From Euphorbia lathyris (Eukaryota; Streptophyta; Magnoliopsida; Malpighiales; Euphorbiaceae), in contig NC_088918.1 in assembly GCF_963576675.1 (NCBI RefSeq), positions 62,327,001 to 62,391,000 on the forward strand: a stretch of 64,000 nucleotides of DNA, given 5' to 3'. The notes below the pieces were generated by a model. The model had not been told where the DNA came from. It ran no database searches and was given only the letters and a program-made list of their open reading frames with translations. This document shows positions 42,791 through 55,728 of this stretch, one piece after another (the stretch's first letter is position 1; every line of letters begins with the position of its first letter). Made by a program: the position numbers and the translations under genes.

Positions 42791-44649
42791 TGTTGGGGTT
42801 TAGTGTCCTATAGACAATTGTTCTAGGATACAAACTTAATGTAAATGAATTGTTCTTTATATCATTTGTTTTAATGAGATATATGTTTTATAACTATATA
42901 AAGGCAATCCCTTTTAAGCACTAAATAAAGTCTAATAAAAGGAAATCCGTAAGTTTGTTTAAAGTGATTATAAAGTGTTCATACAAGCATGAAGTGAGAC
43001 AAAACTTTATAATAAACTAATAAACTTAAAACCACCCCAAGTCAAGCGATATGTTTAGGATTGATATATCACTGTTGAGACTTTCATGTAACAATGTCTT
43101 CTGTCCGACAGAAAGCTGATCTCACAAGCTTCATATATAAAGATATCTGGACAGTTACATGGATCCGATGAAAAGTAGTTCATTGGGATTGGGGATCCGA
43201 TTTGAGATAACAGGATGGGTAGATTCGTCCTTGTCACCTGTTCATCTCATTGGTATTAATAGGTATAACTAATCCTCAGACTCAAAGGAATATTAATTGG
43301 TATTTTGGATTACATAATGTGACGCTTTGACTCTGGTGTAACACGATCCTTAACAGAGATGACTCTGGGGTGTGAACAGTAGACGTTGGGTATCACAGGA
43401 AGTGATTATGGGATCGTTATATATTGGATTGAGCATTTATCACTCCCGATGAATGGGAGATACATCCAAGGATCGCTTGTGGAAGACTCGACTCTAAATC
43501 CTTGCAAGGTGATAGCTTAAGACTTGAAATACAGATTTCACTTAACCTATCTATTTGAGTTGACTCGGCCTGTACAAGTAAAACGAACGTCTCGCTATAT
43601 GTGACTTGACATCATCCATAGTCATAAGATTCAGTTCAATGATGTAGTTGATAAAGGATCGAATTATACTGTAACTAATACGGAAAGGTTAACGACAGAA
43701 TCAACCTGTCTTCTTATAGCTCTAGGGGAATGATTACGGACTTGCTAATCATATACTCTGTACATCATTCCATTATGCAAAGATTAAATATAATTCTTTG
43801 AAAATTATTTAATAACGTTGCATACGGCTAGAAGCAATAAGAACCTAATGGGTCACACATAAGACTTGGAACCTAAAAGAGAGATAGATGTTAATTAATT
43901 GATGGAAGCCCAATTGAGCCCAATAAGGCCCATGGACCAAAGGGGGGTCGAAATTCATGTAGTGAAATACATGAATAATTAATTTGTTTTTGTTAATCCT
44001 AATTAGATTAGGATTATGAATTAAATTAATTAAGAGATAAATAAGTTAGGAGTTTTAATTAGATTATAATACTCCTATTATTATCCAATAAGGTTATTAT
44101 TATTATCCTTGATATATTAGATATATAATGAGATAATAATTGAGAATTCTATTCCGAATTGAATTCCTATTCAGTAACCTAATTCTATCTAACTAGGGAT
44201 TAGATACAAGAGATTATAAATACCCCCCCTAGGATTTTCGAAATCCACTAGTGAAAACCCTATTGAGATTTTCGAAATACTTAGTGCAACCGGGAGAGAG
44301 AAAATTTCGACACCCCTAGTTCGAAGACGAGATTTTCTACGGCTTCCTTCCGATCAATTGATTTCATCTATTTCTTTTATCCTTGATCTTGTGTTGATTA
44401 GTTAGAGGCAATCTACTTTGGTTGCTATTCAACGGTTGATTCTAAATTAATCTTCCCGTGTTTTATTTCGTGTTTGGGAACTCGGAGAAGAGTTGTGGGC
44501 ACTTCATTAACAATGGTAGATTGATCATCAAAAGGTAATTCTTTTTATCCTTCTTTATATGAAATAACGATTAACGGATCCTAGGGTTAAATGGAAATAG
44601 GTTAAAAATTTTATATTTCCGCTGCTATACCTTAGCCTAATTTCCAACA
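42791..44649 (+). repeat. Copia-1 3' LTR (1859 bp)
   Basis: Begins TGTTGGGGTTTAGTG directly after the purine tract AAGTGGGAGTA and ends AATTTCCAACA. The opening resembles that of the solo LTR at 19775-21438 (read on its minus strand). The base after it, 44650, resumes copia-2 coding sequence, so copia-1 inserted in copia-2. The matching left flank has not been found. Confidence 0.85.
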
Positions 44650-45190
44650 GGAGCAGCAGAACATATCATTTGTGATGTACAAATATACAGTTCGTATGCC
44701 AAAATAGACAAATACTAGGTAAACTTACCAAATGGGGAAAGGGTTAAGGCAGAATATGTTGGTACTGTGATACTAAGTCCACAACTCATTTTGCATAACG
44801 TATTGTGTATACCTGCTTTCGATTACAACCTTATATTTACTAGTAAATTACTGAGTGCTAGCAGATTATGTGTCATAATAATGGGATCAATATGTGTGAT
44901 ACAGGACACAACAAGTTGGAAGAAGATTGGCTTGGCTAGAGAACATGAAGGTCTCTGTTATCTGGAATACCCATTACCACGTGGAGTTTCTGTTTTTTCA
45001 ATTAAAGCAAATGTATGGCACTTACGCTTTGGCCATCCTTCTTACGAGAGATTCAAAGGCCTCAGCTTATCATGTAATGATTTTGATTCCTCCAAAGCAA
45101 TGCCATATGATGTTTGTCAAAAGGCTAAACAAAAAAAACACATTTTTCGTTGAGTCATAGCTTAGCAAAGGAATGTTTCGACCTAGTACA
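44650..45190 (+). pseudogene. Copia-2 protease end and gag-pre-integrase domain
   Basis: The first bases read GAAEHIICDV in copia protease/linker style. The pre-integrase zinc region follows: LGHP-type variant LRFGHPSYERFKGL near 45025-45065 and YDVCQKAKQKKH near 45105-45140, the pair that normally supplies the His and Cys ligands. There is a stop near 44718 and a frame break near an A-run at 45128-45140. Confidence 0.78.
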
Positions 45191-45749
45191 TATGGATATA
45201 TGGGGTCCGACATAGGAATCGCATTCTAAAAAACGATATTTCTTAACCATACTTGACGATCACAACAGGTATACATGGATCACGTTAATGCAAATGAAAG
45301 GTCAAGCAAGCACAATAGTACAACAATTCTGCACTTATATTAACAGACAGTTCAACAAAAGTGTCAAGACAATACGGAAAGATAATGGCATTGAGTTCAT
45401 CATAAAGTATTTTTACGCAAGGAATGGAATCACACATCAGACGTCATACCCAGAAACACCACAACAAAACGGCAGAGTTGAAAGAAAGCACCAGGATATT
45501 ATGAACACTACAAGGGCACTCAATTTTCAAAGTTCACTGCCCAATGACTATTGGCCAGAAGCAGTCAACCATGCTATCTACCTCATAAACAAGCTGCCAT
45601 CCCAGCCCATTCAAGGGCAAATGCCTTACGAGCGTATATACGGAAAGAAGGCAGCCCTTGAAGATTTAAAGGTGTTCAGATGCTTAGCATACGCTTCTGC
45701 TCTAGATAGACACAAGAATAAGTTCACAGAAAGGGATTCAAACTTTTAA
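45191..45749 (+). pseudogene. Copia-2 integrase core
   Basis: The DDE integrase is recognisable. The first Asp lies in HMDIWGPT (45190-45213, then an in-frame stop), the second in RKDNGIEF near 45380, and the Glu in PQQNGRVERKHQDI near 45460-45500. NGRVERK is the standard copia end of the core. A downstream stop lies at 45747-45749 after KNKFTERDSNF. The 250 bp up to 46005 is a low-complexity linker without a continuous frame. Confidence 0.85.
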
Positions 45750-46005
45750 ATCTAACCACTAATGTAATCTTCTTTTCCAGGCATGTGAGATTTTTCGAGC
45801 AATATTTCCCTTTTTCAGAAAAGGATCAAAAGACAGAGATGCCATATTACAGTGAAGAGGAACTGGATTCCTTACATACGGCATCCATTAGTAAAAAGAC
45901 GATGAACAAGACAATACAGAAGAGCAAAACACATTATTAGAGACAACACAACATGTTGATGAAATACAGACAAGTGATGAAATCCCAGAACAAATCAAGA
46001 CAATA

Positions 46006-47739
46006 GTGCATGACAATCAACCAGATGTTATGAGGCCTCAAAGGATAAGGAAACTTCCAACCTATCTCAGGGACTACCATCTCGCATTGGCACAAGGCTC
46101 CACCTTGCCCTGCCTCACCAACTCTCCGCATGCCTTGTCCAAGCACCTCTCCTATGACAAGCTCACTTCAGCCAATAAGGCATTCATAATCAACCTTACA
46201 TGCCATAGGGAGCCTGCAACATACCAAGAAGCCAAGTCTGATAAGAACTGGGTAGAAGCAATACAAAAGGAATTAACAACTTTAAAAAGGAATCAAACGT
46301 GGGATATGGTTCCATTACCTGTTGGAAAAAGGAACATAGGCTGCAGATGGGTCTACAAAATTAAGCACAACGCATGCAGAAGTGTGGCTCGATTCAAAGC
46401 TAGGCTGGTGGAAAAGGGGTACACCCAGAAGGAAGGAGTGGACTTCACAGCCACCTTCGCACCTATAGCAAAGTTTACAACGATTAGAACACTCCTGACA
46501 TTGGCCATTGCCCAAAAATGGCACATTCACCAGCTAGATATCGACAACGCCTACTTACATGGAGAGTTATGCGAGGATGTGTACATGGTGATGCCACCTA
46601 GGATGGTTGCACAAGATACACGACAAGTATGCAAGCTTAACAAAGCTCTCTATGGGCTTCGTCAAGCAGGAAGGCAATGGAATGCAAAGCTAACGACCAC
46701 CATCAAAGGAATAGGTTTTACCCAATCTATAACAGATCCATCCTTGTTCACCAAAGGTGAGGGAAGTTGCACAACAACGTTATTAATATATGTGGACGAT
46801 GTCATTCTCGCAGGAAACGACATGCAGATCATCACTTTGGTCAAAAAGCACTTGGATGAGGCATTTAGCATCAAAGACCTTGGAGCCATACATTACTTCC
46901 TCGGTTTTGAATTTTCTCGCAACCACCAGGGGCTCCACATATCACAAAGAAAATATACATTAGAGTTGTTGCATGACATGGGGTTCATCGATTTTAAGTC
47001 AGCCTCATCCCCAGCCTTACCAAACCACAAACCAAATAAGAATGAAAAGCCACTTCCAGAAAACACATCATACAGGAAGCTTATAGGAAAGTTACTATAC
47101 CTAACCCATACAAGACCGGATATTACATACATAGTGAACCAACTATCACAACACCTCACATAGCCAACCACCGAAAATCAAAGTAGAGCGAAAAGGGTGT
47201 TACGTTACTTGAAGGGGACAATCGGTCTGGGGTTATTCTTCCCTGCATGCAACAGTTCACAGCTTCAAGCCTTTACAGACTCGGACTGGGCCACTTGCCC
47301 AAAAACCCGCAAATCAGTCACCGGTTACGCCATATTCCTCGGTTCAGCTCTAATTTCTTAGAGATCGAAGAAGTAGAACATCGTCTCTAGATCATCCTCG
47401 GAAGCCGAATATAGAGCCATGGCTTCGACTTCATGCGAGCTCCATTGGCTCACAAATCTCCTACGGGATCTAGGTGCGCTGCCGTCCACGACATCTCTTC
47501 TTTTCTGCGATAACACATCGGCGATGCACATAACACAGAACCCGGTCTTTCACGAATGAATGAAGCACATAGACATAGATTGTCATGTGGTTCGAGAGCG
47601 TGTTCAAGCAGGACTCATCAGGTTGATGCCGATCCCTTCTGCTTTGCAGTTAGCAGATCTGTTTACTAAGGCGCAGCACTCTCCGCAGCTGAGATTTTTG
47701 GTAAGCAAACTAGGCTTGAGGAGTTTGTACCAAGCATAG
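46006..47739 (+). pseudogene. Copia-2 reverse transcriptase and RNase H
   Basis: The RT is open for 385 codons, with WVEAIQKELTTLKRNQTWDM, GCRWVYKIKHN, ALYGLRQAGRQWNAKL and the active-site box YVDDVILAGND. From 47161 the same frame gives RNase H: FTDSDWATCPKTRKSVTGYA, RSSSEAEYRAMAS, CDNTSAMHITQNPVFHE and LADLFTKAQHSPQL, ending at TAG 47737-47739. Four stops interrupt it, TAG at 47161, 47359 and 47374 and TGA at 47557. Each is one C-to-T or G-to-A change from Gln, Trp, Gln and Arg, the residues expected there. Confidence 0.9.
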
Positions 47740-47751
47740 TTTGAGGAAAGG

Positions 47752-48110
47752 TGTTGAAATAACAAGAAGAAAGACTTTTGCTTTTCTTCCATTTATAGAG
47801 AACATTGCCTTACACGAAGAAGAAGAAGAAGAAGAAGAAGAAGAGAAGACTTTTGGGATCACAAAGGTTACGGCTTGAAGTAAGGAAGAGATAGAGTTTA
47901 TCTATCTGACCAATACATCTATCAATATAACCAAAGACACATGACTCTTCACTTGACCAGGGGCAACTTTGTATTTTCGCACAATTGGAGGGCAGTTCAG
48001 TCTTTGTTCAAGATTGGTGCATTCTAGAAGCTGTCCACACCCCTATGATGGTCTCTACCTTACTCAATCATCACTCAAATAAATCATCACCATTCATCAT
48101 CTCCAGAATT
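47752..48110 (+). repeat. Probable copia-2 3' LTR (right end uncertain)
   Basis: The purine tract GAGGAAAGG is followed by TGTTGAAATAACAAG at 47752, the expected LTR start after a copia pol. A (GAA)n tract lies at 47816-47850. No convincing CA end was found, so the right limit is a guess. Confidence 0.5.
47816..47850 (+). repeat. (GAA)n microsatellite
   Basis: About ten GAA units, purine-only, inside the probable copia-2 LTR. Confidence 0.85.
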
Positions 48111-48719
48111 GATTAATGGTGATGATTCACCCGCTTGTCATATCCTTTTTACTTAGCCTAGAAGTTTACTTGATCAGCACACCTAAAATTAATATAAGAT
48201 GTAATAGTTAGTAATTTTAGTCTTAATGAGAATATTTGGTATTTTTGCCCAACTCATTCAAATTAATACAATTTATTGTGTTGTGTTCTTCAATTAAAAA
48301 ATTAACCCTTTATATATAATTGAAGCTTGCTCAAATTTGTTGGAATCTTTCCCTTCTCAGTTGCAAACATGGCATGTCCTCTTTATCTTAGAGACCTTAG
48401 AACGTGAGTTGAAAGTAGTTAGAGTTGTGAAAATATTCACTTTCCATCCAATTAGATACATTTTTTTACTACTCTGACAAAAAAAAACATATATTTCCAT
48501 AAAAACTATTCTGTTTTAGTTACATGAGACTGAAGAATAGACACGTAGCTATTGACTTATTCTTCTCCCAGTCCCTAAAAACTTTTATTATTATTTATTT
48601 TGATATTTAAATAACCTTAGGAATTAATAAACCAAAGTTTTATTAATCTCATTAATAAAATTATATAAAAATTGATTATTAAAATTATATTCCGGATAAA
48701 GAAAAGAATTACAACCCAC

Positions 48720-48760
<41 letters not shown>
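48720..48760. repeat. (TTA)n microsatellite
   Basis: About thirteen TTA units in a row in AT-rich intergenic DNA. Confidence 0.85.
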
Positions 48761-48761
<1 letters not shown>

Positions 48762-50230
48762 AAGCAATAAAATTTAGTTTATTATATACTAGTATTGTAG
48801 AGGCATGCTCTTGCAATTTGGTCCAGGAATCATCAGTTATTCAACTCTTAGAACTATATATATATATATATAGATGACAAAAGAAAACAAATATATATTT
48901 ATATAATAAATGTTTGTTTGATCACTCAACTCTCAGCAACTTGGAATTTCAAAATTCCTTGATTTTATAAAAAAAAAAAATCAGTTGATTAATTATTGAA
49001 ACACAGAAAAATGATGAGATTCCCTAATAATTGTAGAATTAGAATACCACCTGAGGCCTCCAACAAAAAACAAATATTAAAAACCTTATTATTTATAAAG
49101 TGTTGGAATATTTCATTTGAAAAATTAGTTGGGGATTGAATGTGTTAAAAAAGGGAAAATGAAAAGAAATAGGATTGTGACAGTAGATGACATGATTTTG
49201 GGTTTTCTTAACTTCATCTTCTTCACCTAACCCTAACATCACAAAAATGTGGACAGTTTTCAGTTTTTGCTTGGAGTGTAGAGAGTTTTCCATCTCTGCT
49301 TTGAAGCTAATTTAAATTTTATTGGGTTATGAAAATGACAACATCATCATCTTTTTCATTTTTCACCCTTTGTTTATTTTGGTGATGCAAACCATGACTT
49401 CATCTATACTATATTTATTACTCTTAATTTGGAGTGGTTATTTTGATGAGCCAACCATATATTATATATATATGTATATGTCAACTCCCAATATATTTTC
49501 TTCCCTTCTTCCTCAAGGAGTATAGAATCATATACTAAATAGAAAAATAAGGTGTGAATAATCAATACCGGTTATAGTTATTTGACAACGTAGGTTGAGT
49601 TTGTGAAAAGAGATCTTTGAATTTCATTAAGTACATCTATATGAAGAGATGAAAAACTATATAAAGATTATATCAATAAGAATATTTATGGTTTACATTA
49701 AAAAATATTAGGCAAATTTGTAACTGGAAATACATAATTATTGATTATTATTGCGGTTTAAGGGCTCATTTCGTTTACCTGTTGTTTGTTTGTTGTTTTT
49801 TACGATTTGCTATTTGCTGTTGCTATTGAAAAAGTCAAGATTTTTTGCTTTTGTAAAAAAATATTTATCTATGGAAAAGCAAACAGAAGCTCCAAACCAA
49901 GCAGTTAAAACTCTCATTTCAACATAAAAAGACAAACAAAAGGTAAAAATGGACTAAACAAACGCTACTAAATCAATATTATATATCTGAAATTCAAATT
50001 AACTCTAACAGATGTTAATATATGTTTTTTTTTTCAATTTAAATTAAAGGTTTTGATGTTGTATTAGAAGAGTATTTAATTCAAAACTTAGCTTCTTTTT
50101 TTTTTTTTTTTGTTGAAAAATTCAAAACTTAACTTAATATGGAAGGTTCCAAAACAATTGTTATATTATGATCATGAAATTTAATCATAATCAATAAATG
50201 GAGGTTTTCAAGTTTGGAACTCTAAGTGTC

Positions 50231-50412
50231 CGTTTGTTTCGGTTGTTCCTGTTTGCTGTTTGTTGTTGCTGATAGTCAATAGATATTAGTTATTTTTTCT
50301 GCAAAACAAAAAACATTTGTTTTGGAATTTCATCAAACACTTTTTTATCTCTCGTTTAGTATTGAAAGGTAAAAAATAGTTCTGAAAAATGGAAACAAAC
50401 ATGCGCTAAATC
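50231..50412. mobile_element. Possible MITE, GTTTGTTTC ends
   Basis: Left end AAGTGTCCGTTTGTTTCGG and right end GGAAACAAACATGCGCT are inverted over the GTTTGTTTC core. The TSD is not clean. Similar ends occur near 49769 and 58460, so this is probably a dispersed family. Confidence 0.45.
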
Positions 50413-51375
50413 TCTTAATTTGGAAGATTTTAATATCGATATGAAACAATTATGTAAACTAATTAAAATTAGACTAAAACTTTAAAGTAAGGCTATAAAT
50501 ACATTTTTTTTTTTGTTACCTTTCAAGCAATCAATTTTTATTTCTTAAAAAAAACCCTATTATCTCTTTATGTACAAAGATGGTAATTCTCTTGTTGGTT
50601 ATGTTCCTATTAATTTCATGATCAATCAATTTTCAATTGTACTGACAGCTCCACTTATTTACTGGTTTAATAGGGAAAAGGGAGACTTGGGATTTCCTAA
50701 ATTGAGTCAAAAGTAAATTTAGGCACAATTGGACTTTCTTTTCTCATTTGGATAATTGGAAAATAACCTCAGATTTTGACCCATTTGAAAATGGATTCAT
50801 CCACTACAATTTAATTTCAGAAAAAACAGACATTTCAGAATTTCAATTTGGTACATAGAATAGCCAGGTTGTTACCACTTAATAAATCCAATCAACAGAT
50901 TTTGCAAAATACATGTGGCGCCAACTGAATGATCTATCAAATACCTTACTCTAAAACCACATCTAAACTAAACTAGCTCAAAATAATTAATAATAACTTA
51001 ATTTGAGTCAATAAAATTAAAATAATAAAATTAAAAAAAAAAAAACAGGTGCCTTGCCAGGAACAGCAAGAAATCATACGAATAAAAAAGAAATAATAAA
51101 GAATCACAGACCGGCCAACCATATTAAAAAAGCTCATACATATCTAACCAAACAATATAAAATAATAATAAACTAATGAATTTTATATCATTAAAAAAAT
51201 ATACTTTATTTAGAATTGGTGAGATGTAAATTGTAATGTAACAAAGATATAGATAGGATATAGTTTTCAAGGTCTTCGTGTGGGTTTTCTATTCCAAAGT
51301 CATCTTCATTGCTTACGTGGCTTAACGTGAAGAGTAGGACTCCATTTCATTACTCCACGTCACCATCCTCTTCTC

Positions 51376-51387
51376 TTTTTTATACCT
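51376..51387 (+). promoter_or_regulatory. Putative TATA box of the small gene
   Basis: TTTTTTATACCT lies about 70 bp before the ATG at 51450, a normal plant spacing to a start site near 51410. Two ACGT cores (TTACGTGG at 51314, CCACGTCA at 51355) lie just upstream and could bind bZIP factors. Confidence 0.5.
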
Positions 51388-51449
51388 TCCCTTCACACTT
51401 TTTTCCTTCCTCAAAACATACACACCCAAAAAAACTGTCCTACTCTAAA

Positions 51450-51710
51450 ATGGAGGGTCTTATTCCTTTTGTGTATAGAACTATAATGCAATACAAGAAC
51501 GAAAAGGAAGGACCAATCGGATCGTGGCTCAATGACTCACCTGCCGCTTCTTACATCCGTCTTCCCACTGGGGATTCTGGCCGCTTCCAGACATCCGACA
51601 TGCACCTTTTCGGAACTGACTTTACATCATCGAACTCCGCGGCTCAAGTTATTGTGTCAACTGGAGCTCAGTCTCCGCTTTGTCGTGTTTCTCGCCGAGT
51701 AACTGCGTGA
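51450..51710 (+). CDS. Small plant protein of the MEGLIPFVY type (86 aa)
   Basis: The only host gene with clear support. The ATG at 51450 is chosen over the longer frame (from 51309) because the protein start MEGLIPFVYRTI matches a group of short plant proteins that begin MEGLIPFVYK or similar (recalled). The upstream codons would lie across the TATA box and leader. The product is hydrophilic after the first ten residues, with a Gly/Ser-rich middle (GPIGSWLNDSPAASYIRLP) and a basic end (CRVSRRVTA). No signal peptide, membrane span or known catalytic motif is seen. It is a single exon with no frame damage. Its function is not known to me; members of this group are often annotated as uncharacterised. 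A poly(A)-type AATAAA lies near 52068. Confidence 0.72.
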   Translation: MEGLIPFVYRTIMQYKNEKEGPIGSWLNDSPAASYIRLPTGDSGRFQTSDMHLFGTDFTSSNSAAQVIVSTGAQSPLCRVSRRVTA

Positions 51711-53616
51711 AATGTATAATCATCATCGTCATCATTATCATCGTCACGCCGGAGGAAAGCTAAAGGCATGCATGCAATTTGTTGAAAAGGATATGTTACG
51801 TGATGTGGTTATGCTATATGGAGAATTTATGTACAATATATAAGTAAGTTTTTTTATGTTCTTCTTTTAATTTGTTTTTTTGTTGGGGGGTTTTAAGTTG
51901 GAATTAATGGAAGTAAGCGTGTGGAAAAACCAAAGGGAAACCCATGCTTTTATGGTACATTAATTGATTAAATGTTAGTGTGGAAATTTGAAGAAGATAG
52001 AGAGGATGAAGCAATGTGTATAAACCAAAGGGGAGAGACACTTGCTTTTGTGATATATTGAAGTTAATAAAAGTTTAGATTTCTGTAATTAGTGCTTTGT
52101 AATGTTTGTCTGTGATATAATTATATAATTGTGATTTATTTTTGTGTTTGTTGGGTTAAGGGCTTCTTTTTTCTTCTAAGACTATATGGTGTATCCTAGA
52201 TTGGCAGGCTAGACCAGGGACGGATTCACAGAACGTTTAGGTAGCTTATGCATCAATAGGTCGTTGGAAAATACCAAAAAATTTATGGAAACTGTGAAGG
52301 AAACTTTTTTTTTTTTTTTTAATGTGAAGGCACCCATATAAATCACGATAAATACTCTGTTAGTGAATCCTAAATCCGCTATTAGACTAGACTAATCTAA
52401 AATCGAGGTGAATGTGTTCTTTTTCGGAGGCAAAGCTCAGGTTCTGTCTTATAAATTGTACTAAACTTAATTTTTCTATTGTGTTTTTGCTTATTTTGGG
52501 GTCTTGATTAATTTAGATTTGGTCTATGCAATTTTTTAAAAGTAAATTATACTTGTGTCTCTGAACTTTGTTTTTACTTTCATTATAACTTCTAAACTTC
52601 ATAATTGAGCATTATAACAACTAAATTTAGACTGTACTAATATAGACTCTTTTTAATGCTGATTAAAATGATCAATCCAATAGGAGGTGACCTTTCACTG
52701 TAAAGTTAATGGAAATTATATATTATAAAAAAAAATTTAAGTCTTGATTTTTTTTTTTTGAAGTCATTTAAGAGTTGTTTGGTTAAAAGAGAAAATTTGA
52801 TTTTTCAAAAAGTGAAAGTTCTGAAAATGGCAGTTTGTAAAATTGAACATAGCGATTTCATGATTGTTGAAGGTTAAATTTTTAATTTCATTTTCATATA
52901 ATTAAATAGCATATGTTATAATTATATTATATAATTGAAATAAAACTGAAATAAAAATAATAAAATAGAAAAAATAAATCAAAACGAATAAAATGAAAAG
53001 AAAATGTAAAAGTGGAAAAATAATGGTTATATTCTTTTCAAATCATTTCGTTTTTCAGCTTTGAATTTTTATCTTCAAGCTATAATCTTCAACTTCCGAT
53101 TTCTAAATTTGAATATCAAAACTCTTAATATTTAGTTCCTAACAAACAAATCAAGTTCTTAATTCGATTCTTAAATTCTTCATTCCAGCCATTAAATTTC
53201 TTTTATGAACATTCAATCTCCATTATCAAACTTTTAATTGCATTACCTAAGCCTTCAATTCATCCGAAAATAATCTCCATTCAATATGTCATTATCGTCT
53301 TCCTTGTTATCTTTAAGGTTTCGAGCTTCGAACCAAAACATTCAAATCTTTATTCTATGCTATTTTCAATTGTCAAACCATTTCCATCTATTCTTTCCAA
53401 GTTATTAATCATCCTGATTCAACAAATTGATTCGGAATTAAACTTCTGATTAATTCAAAATTTTATATGAAATCGGTTTTTATAAAAAAACTACACTTTC
53501 GGGCCATTTTAAAAAAATTATTTCTGACCAATCTGAACCTATTTTTCCAGCAACTCTTTTTTCATTGACATCCCCAACATACCAACTTCACCTCAAGTTT
53601 TAGTTTTGCTTAAAAC
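51711..53616. other. 3' region of the small gene and AT-rich intergenic DNA
   Basis: 3' untranslated sequence likely runs to about 52100. Beyond that I see no gene. The stretch 52540-52700, rich in ATTATAAC words, resembles one end of a transposon; a distantly similar inverted stretch lies near 54470-54600, but the pairing is weak. Confidence 0.4.
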
Positions 53617-53942
53617 TGAGGCCTTGTTTGATAAAACACTTAATTACTTAAATTAAAATATTAAGTACTTATTTAATTTAAGTGCGTTTGATAAAGGCTG
53701 TTTCTCTACCACTTATTAGTTAATTAAGTTAAAAATCACTTATTTTTATAAGTCAAAATATTTAACTTAACATTTCAAGTTAAACATTATCAACTAATAT
53801 TTTTATAATTCTTATAAAAAAACTAATATTTTTATAAAAGTTACATCATTCAATACTTTTATCACTTATAATATTCAGCTCTTAAAATTCAGTACTTATT
53901 TTTTCAGCACTTAATTTTCAGTTTTATCAAACAACACCTGAG
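53617..53942. mobile_element. MITE with TTGTTTGATAAAAC ends
   Basis: Left end TGAGGCCTTGTTTGATAAAA and right end TTTTATCAAACAACACCTGA form an inverted repeat with three mismatches over 22 bp. The 326-bp interior is AT-rich with many ACTTAATT words. No exact TSD was found, so the outer limits are uncertain by a few bases. Confidence 0.65.
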
Positions 53943-55234
53943 TCTGAAATCCAACTTCCATTTTTCGCCCCAACATACCATTTTTCTTGCTTGGTATATA
54001 TTTTTATCATTATTCCCTTTATTTGCAATATTCATTCCTCTCGTGAGATTCACATTGTAATTTCTTATTTTGCATTCCCGATTTGTAATAAAATATTATA
54101 AAAAAATCAATAAAAATTTAAAATTTAAAAAATCCTTTGTGTTTTTTTTTTATCTTTGTGTTTTTTTTAGCTATTTGTGAGCTAGTTAAAACTTTTTATA
54201 AGTAGAGTTAGAAATCCAAGAGGAAATTTTTCAGTCCTTAAGTCCTTCACTAGTCGTTTCATTTTTAGAAGTTAAGTTTTTAGGCGCAATTATTTTCTTA
54301 AAAATACCAAAATTAATTGAGAATAAATTCTCCTAGCACATTCGCATCACGTCCACACACGTCAAGGTTGAAATTATGATATTTCGAAAATACCGCTAAC
54401 AATGATAAACGTATTTCGAAATAACTTTAATTCTTAGAATTTTCTAATTTGAGATCATCATCATTTATTTTAACTTAATCAATGGTAAAATAAGTCATTA
54501 TGTTAATAAAATGTAAAGTTAAATGTTATAACGGAAGGTTTTTAAGTCAAATGTCATAATAAAAATAAGTGGAACGTTTAAGGATGATGGATGTAATTTA
54601 ACTATTTTTTAATGAATACAGTTTGCTTGCACCTTTGTATGTATGATGAAATATAACGGTTAAGATAAAAAAAAAAAAAATTGAAAGAAAAATACAATAA
54701 GTTGATTGGTCACTATCCTACAAGCCTTAATTAAACTTAGGACTTTTAAATCTGAATAGTTTTTTTGATATTTTGTAAGTCTGAATATTAAAATATGTGA
54801 ATGAGTGCAATATGTAATTAGAAAAATAGTTTAGATAGACAGTCCATTCCAACAACTGTCTACCATATTGCAGCAACCCATTACAATTAAATATTAATAT
54901 TAATGTTTGAACTATAAGTTTTTCTCCCACAGCGATGTTTGTTTTGGCATTTTAAAAAGTGAGAATTTGAAGTGTTTGATTAATTAGTTACCTTTTGTTC
55001 ACCTTTTACTCTTGAAAATAGTCTTTTACAAAATAGAAATCTCTGTTTAAAAAAAAAATAGTTTTTTCAAATTATAAATAGTAAACCGTAATAACAAACA
55101 ATAACAAAAAACAGTAAGTAAAACAAAGGTCCTTAAATTAAAGGTAACAACTTTTTTTTATTTATGGAAGGTACAAAACTCAAATCTTGTAACAATATAT
55201 ACTCTAACTTCTTATAAAATATTCTGTAAATACC
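53943..55234. other. AT-rich intergenic DNA
   Basis: No gene or clear element. Several poly-T/A runs and small diverged repeats only. Confidence 0.4.
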
Positions 55235-55453
55235 GATGTCTTGGAATTTGAGGACATCATTGAGCAGTTACGATTCTTCTTGACAGAAAATGACGGTTTC
55301 TCAATTCGTTTTATCAAAAGCCAAACAAGTAGCCTAGCTCATATATTAGCAAGAGCGATCTCACAATGTGTTAGCCCATCTATTTTTTATGCTATTCCGA
55401 ATTTTGTTACATATTCCGTATTAAACTTTTTTCGTGCTACAGTTCATTCATGA
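55235..55453 (+). pseudogene. LINE-type RNase H fragment
   Basis: The frame reads EDIIEQLRFFLTEN, GFSIRFIKSQTSSLAHILAR and then a hydrophobic end to VTYSVLNFF. The sequence F-I-K-x-Q-T-x-x-L-A-H-x-L-A-R matches the C-terminal block of RNase H domains of plant LINEs and related reverse transcriptase-like proteins (usually FVRRQANxVAHxLAR). It is a truncated end; no RT is seen beside it. Confidence 0.6.
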
Positions 55454-55728
55454 AGTTACATTTCAAAAACAACTACTTATAAAATTTAAAATTTGTTAAA
55501 CCAAAGTTATTTGAAAAATAAATTTGAGGTGGTGGTACGTTGTGGGTTAGAAGTGTTGAATATACAATGGAGATAGATAGAAACGATATTATGTTTAATG
55601 AATTTCCCTCAAACATGGTTGATCATAGAGTCTTCTATAAACATAAACACTAGTAATTAAATAACTCTAAACAAGCATAATAGTTATCCGTTAGTATCTG
55701 ATGATAGGTAAAAAGATAATTAACATTA

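Larger units (their letters stand above)
48111..51370. other. AT-rich intergenic DNA upstream of the small gene
   Basis: No coding frame recognised. It contains a (TTA)n tract (about 48720-48760), a (TA)n tract (48852-48872), a T-run (50095-50112), and two short inverted-end candidates starting near 49769 and 50231. Confidence 0.5.

Noticed and set aside
52540..54600. Possible 2 kb Mutator-type element bounded by ATTATAAC-rich ends
   Set aside because: The two ends match only loosely and no TSD was found; could be chance in AT-rich DNA.
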